A DNA stretch of 32,543 nucleotides. It comes from JBBSIN01 sp038232055. Its GTDB lineage: Bacteria > Actinomycetota > Actinomycetes > JADGOV01. The position numbers and the translations under genes were made by a program. Under the pieces are notes generated by a model. That model ran no database searches and was not told the DNA's origin. It saw only the letters and a program-made list of their open reading frames with translations. Of this stretch, positions 1 through 8,931 are shown in pieces. The DNA lies in NCBI GenBank assembly GCA_038232055.1, contig JBBSIN010000025.1, positions 1 to 32,543 on the forward strand. The letters are read 5' to 3'. The first letter of the stretch is position 1, and every line of letters starts with the position of its first letter.

Positions 1-834
1 GGCTATGTCGGCGAGGACGTCGAGAACATCCTCCTCAAGCTCATCCAGGCGGCCGACTACGACGTCAAAAAGGCCGAAACAGGGATCATCTACATCGACG
101 AGGTCGACAAGATCGCCCGCAAGTCGGAGAACCCGTCGATCACCCGGGATGTCTCCGGCGAGGGCGTCCAGCAAGCCCTGCTGAAGATCCTGGAGGGCAC
201 CACAGCGTCGGTGCCGCCGCAGGGCGGCCGCAAGCATCCGCATCAGGAGTTCATTCAGATCGACACGACCAACGTGCTGTTCATCTGCGGGGGCGCGTTC
301 GCCGGGCTCGACAAGATCATCGGCTCTCGAGTGGGACAGAAGTCGATCGGTTTCGGCGCCGTCCTGCGGTCCAAGACCGACGTCGACACCGCCGACACGT
401 TCGCCGACGTGATGCCGGAAGACCTGCTGAAGTTCGGTCTCATCCCGGAGTTCATCGGCCGGCTGCCGGTCATCACCAGCGTCCACAACCTCGACCGTAC
501 GGCGCTCATCCGAATCCTCACCGAGCCCAAGAACGCGCTGGTCCGCCAGTACCGCCGGCTCTTCGACCTCGACAACGTCGACCTCGAGTTCAGTGACGAC
601 GCGCTCGAAGCGATCGCCGACCAGGCCATCCTGCGGGGGACCGGTGCCCGGGGGCTGCGCGCCATCCTGGAAGAAGTCCTGCTCGCGGTGATGTACGACA
701 TCCCGAGTCGCAAGGACGTCGCCCGCGTGGTGATCACCCGCGAAGCGGTGCTCGAACAAGCCACCCCGACGTTGGTGCCGCGCGAGATCACTCCGGAGAT
801 CCGCAAGCGGGAGCGCCGCGAGAAGTCTGCGTAG
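1..834 (+). CDS. clpX: ATP-dependent Clp protease ATP-binding subunit ClpX (3' part; 5' end outside window)
   Basis: AAA+ unfoldase that recognises substrates and threads them into the ClpP protease in the cytoplasm. The reading frame is open from base 1 and gives 277 residues of a protein that is usually about 420-430 aa; the zinc-binding domain and Walker A are upstream of the window. The visible part opens exactly at the GYVG pore-1 loop, followed by Walker B (IIYIDEVDK), the RKH pore-2 loop (GGRKHPHQE), the IGF loop that docks on ClpP (KSIGFGA), and the sensor-2 arginine in GTGARGLR. The C-terminal tail is lysine/arginine rich. The first ATG inside the frame (211) is internal and is not the start. 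clpP would be expected upstream, but that is not visible here. Confidence 0.98.
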   Translation, partial: GYVGEDVENILLKLIQAADYDVKKAETGIIYIDEVDKIARKSENPSITRDVSGEGVQQALLKILEGTTASVPPQGGRKHPHQEFIQIDTTNVLFICGGAFAGLDKIIGSRVGQKSIGFGAVLRSKTDVDTADTFADVMPEDLLKFGLIPEFIGRLPVITSVHNLDRTALIRILTEPKNALVRQYRRLFDLDNVDLEFSDDALEAIADQAILRGTGARGLRAILEEVLLAVMYDIPSRKDVARVVITREAVLEQATPTLVPREITPEIRKRERREKSA

Positions 835-921
835 GCTCCCGGAAGTCCGCCGACCCCACTCGCGTCGTCCCCCACCGACCGGTAAGTTCTCGTCGAACCG
901 GATCTTCTCTTGAGGAGTGCC

Positions 922-1878
922 ATGCGTCGCGTTCAGTGCGGATTCGTTGCGGTCGGCGCCGTGCTGACGATGTCAGGGGCGGCAGTCGTGGCGGCCACGA
1001 CGGCGAGCGCCGCTTCCCGGGCGTCGTGGTGTACGCCGGGAGCGAGCGTCGCTGCGGCGACCGTCGGCACGGGCTTCTCGGCAGCGACGTGCGACGCGGA
1101 CAGCCTGGTCATCGTGGACGGGGCGGCCGCCGTGCGGATGCCCGCCCGTGGTCAGGCGGTGACCGCGACCGTGCTCACCACCAGCGGCGACCGGGTCCTC
1201 ACCGTGGCACGCGCCGCCGACGGGTCGGTCGCCGTCCGGCGAGATGGCGCGACGCCGACTGCTCCCAGCACCGCTGCGGCCGCCTGCAGCACCAGTAGCG
1301 CCTCGGCGTACACGCTGCTCGGCTACCACGTCGCCGGCGCGTACCGCTGGTCGTACAACGGCGCCGGGGCCCCGGGTTCGGTGGCGGGCGTGGCGGCGGG
1401 CACGCTCAAGGCCGCGACGAGCGACGTGACGACCGGGCGCGACGACTGCGGCATCGTCGGCAAGCCGAAGACGTCACACACCTACCTGGGCGGCACCGGT
1501 GTCGCGCCCGGCGTGACGGCCAGCGCCTCCTGCGGCAGCAACGACGGCAAGAGCGTCACCGGCTGGAAGTCACTCACCGCAACCGGTGTCCTCGCGGTGA
1601 CCTGCACCTACTACAACACGTCGACGAACGCGGTGGCCGCATCGGACGCCGCGATCAACACGCGGTACCGGTGGACGACCTCGAAGTCGGGCTGCAGCAA
1701 CGCCTACGACCTTCGTGGCGTCATGACCCACGAGCGGGGTCACACCTTCGGGCTGGGTCACACGACGCGCGACGCCGGCCAGACGATGTACCCGAGCGTC
1801 CGTGCCTGCGACTTCTCCAAGAGCACGCTGGGGCGGGGCGACCTGACCGGTCTGTTCAAGATCTACGGCAAGGCCTGA
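922..1878 (+). CDS. secreted matrixin-like zinc metalloprotease (metzincin)
   Basis: Predicted exported 318-aa protein. The ATG at 922 is preceded 4 nt upstream by a good ribosome binding site (GAGGAG, 912-917); the in-frame TTG at 910 overlaps that site and is rejected. Residues 1 to about 31 form a signal peptide (MRRVQ, hydrophobic stretch, cleavage near ASA). The C-terminus holds the metzincin zinc site HERGHTFGLGH (H270, E271, H274, G277, H280) and a Met-turn (TMYPS, M289). Residues 35-230 are Ala/Thr/Ser/Gly rich with several cysteines, so they may form a disulfide-bonded prodomain or binding domain; I do not recognise them. It is a single-gene unit with a strong terminator behind it. 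Family membership is clear from the motif; the substrate is unknown. Confidence 0.85.
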   Translation: MRRVQCGFVAVGAVLTMSGAAVVAATTASAASRASWCTPGASVAAATVGTGFSAATCDADSLVIVDGAAAVRMPARGQAVTATVLTTSGDRVLTVARAADGSVAVRRDGATPTAPSTAAAACSTSSASAYTLLGYHVAGAYRWSYNGAGAPGSVAGVAAGTLKAATSDVTTGRDDCGIVGKPKTSHTYLGGTGVAPGVTASASCGSNDGKSVTGWKSLTATGVLAVTCTYYNTSTNAVAASDAAINTRYRWTTSKSGCSNAYDLRGVMTHERGHTFGLGHTTRDAGQTMYPSVRACDFSKSTLGRGDLTGLFKIYGKA

Positions 1879-1893
1879 CCTTCTCGTCGCCGA

Positions 1894-1940
1894 GCGGGCG
1901 CCCGCGAGCCGAAAGGGCTCGTGGGCGCCCGCTTCGTTTT
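1894..1940 (+). terminator. intrinsic terminator after the metalloprotease gene
   Basis: A 17-bp stem (1894-1910 with 1916-1932; one G.U wobble, otherwise complete) encloses a 5-nt loop GAAAG and is followed by TTCGTTTT. It sits 16 nt after the metalloprotease stop and just before the valS promoter box, so it insulates the two units. Confidence 0.9.
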
Positions 1941-1942
1941 CG

Positions 1943-1948
1943 TAGACT
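1943..1948 (+). promoter_or_regulatory. probable -10 box of a leaderless valS promoter
   Basis: TAGACT lies 6 nt before the GTG start of valS, so transcription would begin at or next to the start codon. No Shine-Dalgarno sequence is seen before the GTG. No clear -35 is visible; the expected place falls within the upstream terminator stem. Confidence 0.5.
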
Positions 1949-1954
1949 CGCGGG

Positions 1955-4576
1955 GTGAGCCAGCCGTCCGAGCCGCCGCGCAACGAGCTACCCCCGCAGT
2001 ACGCTCCTGCGGCGGTCGAGGGCGAGACCTACGCCCGCTGGGAGCAGGCCGGCTACTTCCGGCCGGACGGCAAGGGTGACAAGCCGCCCTTCTCCATCGT
2101 GATCCCGCCGCCGAATGTCAACGGCTCGCTGCACATGGGGCACGCGTTCGAGCACACGCTCATCGACGCGCTGGTGCGGCGCAAGCGCATGCAGGGCTTC
2201 GACACGCTGTGGCAGCCGGGCACCGACCATGCCGGCATCTCGATGCAGAACGTCGTCGAACGCCAGCTCGCCAAGGAGGGCCTCTCCCGGCACGACCTGG
2301 GTCGCGAGGCGTTCGTCGCCCGGGTGTGGCGCTACAAGGAGGAGTACGGCGGCGCCATCCAGGCGCAGATGCGCCGGCTCGGCGACAGCGTCGACTGGAG
2401 CCGCGAGCGGTTCACGATGGACGCGGGACTCTCCCGAGCGGTCCGGACCATGTTCGGTCGGATGTACCACGACGGGCTCATCTACCGAGCCGAACGGATC
2501 ATCAACTGGTGCCCCCGCTGCATGACCGCACTCTCCGACATCGAGGTCGACCACTGGGACGAGGAGGGCGAGCTGGTCTCCGTCTCCTACGGGCCGGTCA
2601 CCGTGGCGACCACCCGGGTCGAGACCATGCTCGGCGACACCGCGGTGGCGGTGCATCCCGATGACGAGCGCTACTCCTCGCTCGTCGGCACGGAGGTCGC
2701 GCTGCCGCTCACCGGCCGGCGGATTCCGGTGGTCGCCGACGAGCACGTCGACCCCAGCTTCGGCACCGGGGCGGTGAAGGTCACTCCGGCGCACGACCCG
2801 AACGACTTCGAGATCGGGCGACGGCACAGCCTCGAGTCGAGAACCGTCCTCGACGAGCGCGGCGTCATCACGGCTCCCGGACCGTTCGAGGGGCTCGACC
2901 GATACGAGGCGCGCCCTGCGATCACCGCCGCCCTGCGCGAGCTGGGGCTCCTGGTGGCCGAGAAGCGTCCGTACCTGCACGCCGTGGGTCACTGTGACCG
3001 CTGCAAGACGGTGGTGGAACCGCGCCTGTCGAAGCAGTGGTTCGTCGCGGTGGCAGACCTCGCCAAGGCATCCGGCGACGCGGTCCGCTCCGGTGACACC
3101 GTGCTGCACCCGTCGGAGATGCGCGACCGCTACTTCGCGTGGGTCGACAACATGCACGACTGGTGCATCAGCCGACAGCTGTGGTGGGGCCATCGCATCC
3201 CGGTCTGGTACTGCCCGAACGGGCATGTCACGGTTCCCCGCGACGCCGACGAGCCGGACCCGACCACGTGCGGCACCTGCGGAAAGACCGACCTCCGGCA
3301 GGACGACGACGTCCTCGACACCTGGTTCTCCTCCGGCATGTGGCCCTTCACCACCCTCGGGTGGCCGGAGCAGACCGCTGACCTCGAGCGCTTCTATCCG
3401 ACGTCGGCGCTCGTCGTCGGCTACGACATCATCTTCTTCTGGGTCGTCCGGATGATGATGTTCGGCACGTACGCGATGCCGCCGGTGCCCTTCCGCGACG
3501 TCCTGCTGCACGGCCTCGTCCGCGACGCCCGCGGCAAGAAGATGTCGAAGAGCTGGGGCAACGTCGTCGACCCGCTGGACTGGATCGAGCGATACGGCGC
3601 CGACGCACTGCGCTTCACGCTCTCCCGGGGCGCGAATCCCGGCGCCGACGTGCCGGTGTCCGAGGATTGGGTGCAGGGCAGCCGCAACTTCGCCAACAAG
3701 CTGTGGAACGCAACCCGCTTCGCCCTGCTCAACGGCGCCACGACGGCAACGCCGCTCCCGGCCCCCGAGCGCCTGCCGGTGGTCGAGCGTTGGGTTGTCT
3801 CCCGCCTGCAGGCAGTGGTCCGTGACGTCGACAGGCAGCTCGAGGCGTTCGAGTTCGCGAAGGCTTGCGAGACCCCCTTCCACTTCGCCTGGGACGAGCT
3901 GTGCGACTGGTACGTCGAGCTCGCCAAGATTCCGCTCGCCGGGGGCGGCGAGGCGGCGGCCACCACCCGCGCCGTTCTCGGCCACGTCTTCGACGCGCTG
4001 CTGCGCCTGCTGCACCCGGTCATGCCCTTCGTCACGGAGCGGCTGTGGCGAGAGCTCACCGGCGGCAAAAGCGTCATGGTGGCGGCGTGGCCGCGGGCCG
4101 ATTCGGCGTACGACGACGCGGCGGCCGAGGCGGAGGTCGCCGCGCTGCAGACGGTCGTGACGGAGGTCCGCCGTTTCCGGGCCGAGCAGCGGGTCAAGCC
4201 GTCGGTGACGCTGCCCGCCCTGGTCGTCGGCGAGCCGGCGCCGCATGTCGAGGAGGTGCGGACCCTCGCGCGGCTCTCCGGCCTGACGCCGGTCGACGCC
4301 GCCCCCGAGGGGTGGCTGCCGGTCGTCGCTGGCGGCCGCACGCTGGCCCTCGACCTCTCCGGCACCGTCGACGTGGCGGCCGAGCGGGGGCGGCTCGAGC
4401 GTGACCTCGCCACCGCCGAGAAGGAGCGCGCCGCGGCGTCGGTCAAGCTCGCGAATGAGTCGTTCACGGCCAAGGCGCCGCCGGCCGTCGTCGCGAAGAT
4501 CCGCGACCGGCTCGCGGCGGCCGAGGCGGAGCTGCTCCGCATCACGGCCCAGCTCGACAGGCTCCCGGCGGCGTGA
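1955..4576 (+). CDS. valS: valine--tRNA ligase
   Basis: Class I aminoacyl-tRNA synthetase charging tRNA-Val, 873 aa, a normal bacterial length. The HIGH signature appears as HMGH (residues 60-63, within PPPNVNGSLHMGH) and KMSKS at residues 529-533 (GKKMSKSWGN). Between them lie the CP1 editing domain (TTRVETMLGDTAVAVHP; GTGAVKVTPAHDPNDF) and a zinc-ribbon-like segment (CPNGH...CGTCGKTD, about residues 420-447). The C-terminal 70 residues are an Ala/Glu/Arg-rich coiled coil, as usual for ValRS. The GTG start is supported by alignment of the N-terminus (LPPQYAPAAVEGETYARWEQAGYF) with the family and by the -10 box just upstream. The stop overlaps the folC start by 4 nt (GTGA), so the two are translationally coupled. 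Confidence 0.98.
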   Translation: MSQPSEPPRNELPPQYAPAAVEGETYARWEQAGYFRPDGKGDKPPFSIVIPPPNVNGSLHMGHAFEHTLIDALVRRKRMQGFDTLWQPGTDHAGISMQNVVERQLAKEGLSRHDLGREAFVARVWRYKEEYGGAIQAQMRRLGDSVDWSRERFTMDAGLSRAVRTMFGRMYHDGLIYRAERIINWCPRCMTALSDIEVDHWDEEGELVSVSYGPVTVATTRVETMLGDTAVAVHPDDERYSSLVGTEVALPLTGRRIPVVADEHVDPSFGTGAVKVTPAHDPNDFEIGRRHSLESRTVLDERGVITAPGPFEGLDRYEARPAITAALRELGLLVAEKRPYLHAVGHCDRCKTVVEPRLSKQWFVAVADLAKASGDAVRSGDTVLHPSEMRDRYFAWVDNMHDWCISRQLWWGHRIPVWYCPNGHVTVPRDADEPDPTTCGTCGKTDLRQDDDVLDTWFSSGMWPFTTLGWPEQTADLERFYPTSALVVGYDIIFFWVVRMMMFGTYAMPPVPFRDVLLHGLVRDARGKKMSKSWGNVVDPLDWIERYGADALRFTLSRGANPGADVPVSEDWVQGSRNFANKLWNATRFALLNGATTATPLPAPERLPVVERWVVSRLQAVVRDVDRQLEAFEFAKACETPFHFAWDELCDWYVELAKIPLAGGGEAAATTRAVLGHVFDALLRLLHPVMPFVTERLWRELTGGKSVMVAAWPRADSAYDDAAAEAEVAALQTVVTEVRRFRAEQRVKPSVTLPALVVGEPAPHVEEVRTLARLSGLTPVDAAPEGWLPVVAGGRTLALDLSGTVDVAAERGRLERDLATAEKERAAASVKLANESFTAKAPPAVVAKIRDRLAAAEAELLRITAQLDRLPAA

Positions 4577-5943
4577 CGGCCGAGGAGCTCCGGCGCGTCC
4601 TGGCGGGTCTCGACGCGCGGGTGCCCACCAGGATCGTGCCCGACCTGGACCGGATCCGCGACCTGCTCGACGTGCTCGGCTCGCCACAGCGCGCCTACCC
4701 CTCGGTCCACGTCGCGGGCACCAATGGCAAGACCAGCACGACCCGAATGATCGACTCGCTGCTGGTGTCCTTCGGCCTGCGCACCGGGCGCTACACCAGT
4801 CCGCACTTGGAGTCGGTGCAGGAGCGCATCGCCGTGGACGGCGTACCCCTCGACGCGGCGGCGTTTGCCGCGGCGTACGACGACGTCGCCCCCTTCGCGG
4901 AGCTCGTCGACACCCGCCACGCCGAGCCGGTCACCTACTACGAGCTGCTTACCGCGATGGCGTTCGCCTACTTCGCCGACCGGCCGGTCGACGCCGCCGT
5001 CGTCGAGGTCGGGATGGGGGGTCGCTGGGACGCCACGAACGTGCTCGACGCACCCGTCGCCGTCCTCACGCCCATCGGCCTCGACCACCAGGCCTATCTC
5101 GGCGAGACGCTGCCCGAGATCGCCGCCGAGAAGGCGGCGATCGTGTCGCCCGGCGCGACGCTGGTCGCCGGCGTGCAGCAGCCGGCAGCCGCGGCGGTGC
5201 TGGTCCACCGGGCCGCCGAGGTCGGTGCCTCGTTGCTCCGGGAGGGGGTGGAGTTCGGAGTCGTCGAGCGGCGGATCGCGATCGGCGGGCAGCAGCTGAC
5301 GCTGCGCGGCCTCGGCGGCGACTACGAGGAGATTCTCCTGCCGCTGCACGGTGCCCACCAGGCGACCAACGCGGCGTGCGCGCTGGCCGCGGTGGAGTCC
5401 CTTCTCGGCGGTGGGCTGGCGGAGCGGCACGGCCGGCTCGACGTCGATGCCGTCCGCGAGGGCTTCGCGGCCGTCACGTCTCCCGGCCGGCTGGAAGTGG
5501 TTCGCACCTCGCCGACCGTGGTTCTCGACGCCGCGCACAACCCGGCCGGGATCGGCGCGGCCGTGACCGCCCTCAGCGAGGCGTTCTCCTTCACCCGGGT
5601 GGCCGGCGTCTTCGCCGTACTGGCCGACAAAGATGTGCGGGCAATGCTGGTAGCGCTCGAGCCGCTGCTCAGCGACATCGTCGTCACCACCAATTCCTCA
5701 CCGCGGGCACTTCCGCCGGACGACCTTGCGGCGGTCGCGGTCGAGGTCTTCGGTGCCGACCGGGTGCTCGTCGAGACGCGGCTGCCGGACGCCATAGAGG
5801 CGGCGGTCGAGTCGGCGGAGTCCGACGGGCTGGCCGGGGCCGGCGTCCTCGTGACCGGCTCTGTGGTGACCGTGGGCGAGGCCCGCGCGCTCCTCCGACG
5901 CGGAACCCAGCCGACCCGAGCCGCCGGAAGCCTGGAAGGATGA
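4573..5943 (+). CDS. folC: folylpolyglutamate synthase / dihydrofolate synthase
   Basis: Mur-ligase-family ATP-dependent enzyme that adds glutamate to dihydropteroate or to folates, 456 aa. The P-loop is GTNGKTS (residues 49-55); the central domain shows VEVGMGGRWDATNV and PIGLDHQAYLGETLPEIAAEKAAI, and the C-terminal Mur-ligase domain has VVLDAAHNPAGI. The GTG start overlaps the valS stop (GTGA), which argues for coupling. In several actinobacteria a small DUF4233 membrane-protein gene lies between folC and ndk; here the gap to ndk is only 31 nt and no such gene is present. The enzyme may have either or both activities; this cannot be separated from the sequence alone. Confidence 0.96.
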   Translation: MTAEELRRVLAGLDARVPTRIVPDLDRIRDLLDVLGSPQRAYPSVHVAGTNGKTSTTRMIDSLLVSFGLRTGRYTSPHLESVQERIAVDGVPLDAAAFAAAYDDVAPFAELVDTRHAEPVTYYELLTAMAFAYFADRPVDAAVVEVGMGGRWDATNVLDAPVAVLTPIGLDHQAYLGETLPEIAAEKAAIVSPGATLVAGVQQPAAAAVLVHRAAEVGASLLREGVEFGVVERRIAIGGQQLTLRGLGGDYEEILLPLHGAHQATNAACALAAVESLLGGGLAERHGRLDVDAVREGFAAVTSPGRLEVVRTSPTVVLDAAHNPAGIGAAVTALSEAFSFTRVAGVFAVLADKDVRAMLVALEPLLSDIVVTTNSSPRALPPDDLAAVAVEVFGADRVLVETRLPDAIEAAVESAESDGLAGAGVLVTGSVVTVGEARALLRRGTQPTRAAGSLEG

Positions 5944-5974
5944 CGCTTCCGAAGACCGATCGAAGTGAGGTTCC

Positions 5975-6385
5975 GTGTCCGAGCGCACCCTCGTCCTCGT
6001 CAAGCCCGACGGCGTACGACGCGGCCTGGTCGGCGAGGTGGTGTCGCGGCTCGAGCGCAAGGGTCTCACCCTGCGGGCACTACAGATGCGCACGCTCGAC
6101 CGGGCGACGGCCGAGGAGCACTACGCCGAACATGCCGAGAAGCCGTTCTTCGGCGAGCTGGTCGAGTTCATCACCTCCGGCCCGCTCGTCGCCCTGGTCG
6201 CCGAAGGGCCGCGGGCCGTCGAGGCGTGGCGGACGATGATTGGGGTCACCGACCCGGTCAAGTCCAACCCGGGCTCGTTGCGCGGCGACTACGCGCTGGA
6301 GATCACGCTGAACCTCGTACACGGCTCGGACTCACCCGAGTCGTCGGCCCGCGAGGTGGCCCTCTTCTTTCCCGACCTTCGGTAG
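5975..6385 (+). CDS. ndk: nucleoside diphosphate kinase
   Basis: Transfers the gamma-phosphate from ATP to NDPs through a phosphohistidine, 136 aa (typical length). The active-site motif is NLVHGSDS with catalytic H116; the N-terminus TLVLVKPDGVRRGLVGEV and the Kpn-loop region GVTDPVKSNPGSLRGD are standard. The residue two before N is not Arg; this matches actinobacterial Ndk proteins as I remember them, so I do not treat it as a defect. The GTG at 5975 has a site GTGAGG at 5965-5970. It follows folC closely and probably belongs to the valS-folC transcript. Confidence 0.97.
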   Translation: MSERTLVLVKPDGVRRGLVGEVVSRLERKGLTLRALQMRTLDRATAEEHYAEHAEKPFFGELVEFITSGPLVALVAEGPRAVEAWRTMIGVTDPVKSNPGSLRGDYALEITLNLVHGSDSPESSAREVALFFPDLR

Positions 6386-6464
6386 GCCCCAGCACGCTTC
6401 AGTCGCTTCCCCGACGGGGCGCCGCCGTCGGCGTGTTGTGGCCGGCTCGGCGCACCTTGCGACC

Positions 6465-6470
6465 TAGCAT
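6465..6470 (+). promoter_or_regulatory. probable -10 box of a leaderless mreB promoter
   Basis: TAGCAT ends 6 nt before the mreB GTG, the same geometry as at valS. No Shine-Dalgarno sequence is present in front of the GTG, which supports leaderless initiation. No good -35 hexamer is visible. Confidence 0.45.
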
Positions 6471-6476
6471 CCGGAC

Positions 6477-7508
6477 GTGGGCAAGAGTGCGAGGTTCCTC
6501 GGCCGCGACATGGCCGTGGACCTCGGCACCGCCAACACCCTCGTCTACGTTCGCGGCAAAGGCATCGTCCTCGACGAGCCCTCGGTCGTCGCGCTGAACA
6601 TGAACACCGGCGGCATCCTGGCAGTGGGCACCGAGGCGAAGCGGATGATCGGCCGTACGCCGGGCAACATCGTCGCCGTTCGCCCGCTCAGGGACGGTGT
6701 GATCGCCGACTTCGACGTGACGGAACGCATGCTGCGCTACTTCATCCAGAAGGTCCATCGCCGACGGCACTTTGCCAAGCCCCGGTTGGTCGTCTGTGTG
6801 CCGTCGGGCATCACGAGCGTCGAGCGGCGCGCGGTCGTCGACGCAGGGACGCAGGCCGGCGCGAGCCGGGTGTTCATCGTCGACGAGCCGATGGCTGCCG
6901 CCATCGGGGCCGGGCTGCCGGTCGAGCAGCCCACCGGCAACATGATTGTCGACATCGGCGGCGGCACCACCGAGGTGGCGATCATCTCGCTGGGCGGGGT
7001 GATCTCGAGCCTGTCGGTGCGCACCGCCGGCGACGAGCTCGACCAGGCGATCATCTCCTTCGTCAAGAAGGAGCACGGTCTGATGCTCGGCGAACGTACC
7101 GCCGAGGAAGTCAAGGTGGCGATCGGGTCGGCGTACCCGGCGCCTGACGAGCCGTCGGCGGAGATCCGCGGTCGCGACCTGGTCTCCGGCCTACCGCGCA
7201 CCGTCGTCGTGTCGGCCGAGGAGGTCCGGCGGGCGATGGAGGAGCCACTGACCACGATCCTCGACGCGATCAAAAGCGCGCTGGACCGCTGCCCGCCTGA
7301 GCTGGCCGGCGACGTGATGGAGCGCGGCATCGTGCTCTCCGGCGGCGGCGCGCTGCTGCGCGGCCTGGACGACCGGGTCCGCGCCGAGACGGGGGTACCG
7401 ACCCACGTCACCGACCAGCCGCTCGCGTCCGTGGCGATGGGCGCGGGTCGCTGCATCGAGGAGTTCGAGGCACTCCAGCCGGTCCTGCTGGCCGAGGCGC
7501 GCGGCTGA
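6477..7508 (+). CDS. mreB: rod shape-determining protein MreB
   Basis: Bacterial actin homologue that forms membrane-bound filaments and directs lateral wall synthesis, 343 aa. Actin-fold ATP motifs are visible: phosphate-1 DLGTANTLVYVRG (from D15), phosphate-2 VDIGGGTTEVAII (D159), and the adenosine motif LSGGGALLRGLD. The GTG start gives MGKSARFLGRDMAVDLGTAN, close to actinobacterial MreB N-termini. It is the first gene of an mreB-mreC-mreD-pbp2-rodA unit (3 nt to mreC). The presence of the full set suggests a lateral wall or spore wall synthesis machine; it does not prove a rod-shaped cell. Confidence 0.97.
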   Translation: MGKSARFLGRDMAVDLGTANTLVYVRGKGIVLDEPSVVALNMNTGGILAVGTEAKRMIGRTPGNIVAVRPLRDGVIADFDVTERMLRYFIQKVHRRRHFAKPRLVVCVPSGITSVERRAVVDAGTQAGASRVFIVDEPMAAAIGAGLPVEQPTGNMIVDIGGGTTEVAIISLGGVISSLSVRTAGDELDQAIISFVKKEHGLMLGERTAEEVKVAIGSAYPAPDEPSAEIRGRDLVSGLPRTVVVSAEEVRRAMEEPLTTILDAIKSALDRCPPELAGDVMERGIVLSGGGALLRGLDDRVRAETGVPTHVTDQPLASVAMGAGRCIEEFEALQPVLLAEARG

Positions 7509-7511
7509 CCG

Positions 7512-8408
7512 ATGCTGCGTGACCTTCGCCGCACCCGCGTACTTCTCGGCGTGCTCCTGATCGCGTCGTTCGTCCTCGTCACGCTCGACTACCGCACCGG
7601 CCGCGGGTCGCCGCTCGACGGCGTTCGGGCGGTGGCGGCCGGGGTGCTCGGGCCGGTTCAGGCCGGTGTGGCGGCGGTGACCCGGCCGGTAGCCAGGACG
7701 GTCTCGGGGATCGGGCGAGCCGGCGCCACCACCGCGCGGGCCGACCGGCTGGCCCGCGACAACGCCGCGCTGCGGGAGCAGTTGGCCCTCGCCCGACGCG
7801 GCCCGGCGACCTCGCTCGACCGGCTGCTCGGCCTCGCCGCCGCCGGGCGCTACCGCATCGTCCCGGCGCGCCTCGTGGCGCTCGGCGGCGGGCTGGGCTT
7901 CTCTTGGACCGCGACGATCGACGCCGGACGCCGCGACGGCCTTCGTCCGGATCTCACCGTGGTGAGCGGCCGGGGCCTCGTCGGACGGGTCAAGACCGTG
8001 ACCACCAGGACCGCGACCGTGCTGCTCGCCGCCGACCCCGCCTCGAAGGTGGGCGTGCGCGTCTCCGCCTCCGGAGAGATCGGCGTCATCACCGGCCAGG
8101 CGACCGGACCGCTGGTGCTCGAGCTTCTCGACGCCCACGCGCGAGTGCGGGTCGGCGAGGCTGTCACCACGTTCGGCTCGCCGGGCGGTCGCCCCTACGC
8201 GGCCGGTGTCCCGGTCGGCCGGGTCGGCAAGGTGTTCGCCGGGCCGGGTACGGCGACCCGTACCGCACTAGTGACGCCCTACGTCCGGTTCTCCTCGCTC
8301 GACCTGGTCGGCGTCGTCATCGCCGCTCCGCAACCGGCGATCCGCCGGGCGACGCTGCCGCCGAAGCCCGACCCGGTGGTCCGTCCCACTGTTCCGAAGC
8401 CTCGCTGA
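7512..8408 (+). CDS. mreC: rod shape-determining protein MreC
   Basis: Bitopic membrane scaffold of the elongation complex, 298 aa. One N-terminal transmembrane helix (about residues 11-27, VLLGVLLIASFVLVTLDY), a coiled coil (about residues 70-97, TTARADRLARDNAALREQLALAR), then the extracytoplasmic beta domain with the family motifs VSGRGLVGRVKTV and ASGEIGVITGQ. The tail after about residue 275 is proline and basic rich. It starts 3 nt after mreB and ends 1 nt before mreD. Confidence 0.94.
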   Translation: MLRDLRRTRVLLGVLLIASFVLVTLDYRTGRGSPLDGVRAVAAGVLGPVQAGVAAVTRPVARTVSGIGRAGATTARADRLARDNAALREQLALARRGPATSLDRLLGLAAAGRYRIVPARLVALGGGLGFSWTATIDAGRRDGLRPDLTVVSGRGLVGRVKTVTTRTATVLLAADPASKVGVRVSASGEIGVITGQATGPLVLELLDAHARVRVGEAVTTFGSPGGRPYAAGVPVGRVGKVFAGPGTATRTALVTPYVRFSSLDLVGVVIAAPQPAIRRATLPPKPDPVVRPTVPKPR

Positions 8409-8409
8409 G

Positions 8410-8931
8410 GTGACAGCCGGCCGGGCCCTGCTCGTGGGGCTTCTCGTCGCTATCGCGGCCATCCTGCAGTCGACCGTCATGGCACGTCTCGGCCTGCCTG
8501 CCGGCGCGCCGCAGTTGCTCGTCGTCGTGGTGGTGGCCGTCGCGCTCGCGGATGGCCCGCCAGCGGGGATGGTGGCCGGGTTCGCCGGCGGGTTGCTCGC
8601 GGACCTCCTGCCCTCCTCGGCGCATCCGCTCGGTCAGTCGGCTCTCGTGCTCGTCCTGGTCGGGCAGCTGGCCGGCCTGCTGCGCCGGGACGTCACCGGG
8701 GGCGTCGCCGGATCACTTCTGCTGGTGGCTGTCGCGACCGTGGCGGCGGCGACCGGCACGGCCGCGCTCGGCGGGCTACTCGGCCAGCCACATGGCGCGT
8801 GGTCGAGCGTGGCCCGTTCGGCAATCGTGGCAGCCGGCTACGACGCGCTTATCGCGCCGTTCGTGCTGGCGCTCGTCGGTGTGGTGTGGCGGCACGCCGG
8901 ACGCCGGCAGCCCGCCGGGATGCCGCGGTGA
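8410..8931 (+). CDS. mreD: rod shape-determining protein MreD
   Basis: Small integral membrane protein of the elongation complex, 173 aa. About five hydrophobic segments are visible (for example ALLVGLLVAIAAILQSTV and LLVVVVVAVALA), together with the GFAGGLLADLLPSS motif of the MreD family. GTG start directly after mreC; the stop overlaps the next start by 4 nt (GTGA). Sequence similarity in MreD is generally low, so the call rests on topology plus position. Confidence 0.9.
   Translation: MTAGRALLVGLLVAIAAILQSTVMARLGLPAGAPQLLVVVVVAVALADGPPAGMVAGFAGGLLADLLPSSAHPLGQSALVLVLVGQLAGLLRRDVTGGVAGSLLLVAVATVAAATGTAALGGLLGQPHGAWSSVARSAIVAAGYDALIAPFVLALVGVVWRHAGRRQPAGMPR

Noticed and set aside
1988..4687. 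899-aa minus-strand open frame opposite valS
   Set aside because: It is the antisense shadow of valS, produced by high third-position GC; low-complexity Arg/Asp/Val protein with no domain.
3421..5538. 705-aa minus-strand open frame across valS and folC
   Set aside because: Shadow of two well-supported + strand genes; no family motifs.
4401..6239. 612-aa + strand open frame overlapping valS, folC and ndk
   Set aside because: Out of frame with all three real genes; Arg/Pro-rich composition typical of a shifted GC-rich frame.
5975..6385. Ndk active-site substitution before NLVHGSDS (no Arg)
   Set aside because: Other actinobacterial Ndk proteins, such as that of Mycobacterium tuberculosis as I recall it, also lack Arg at this place, so it is not an oddity.
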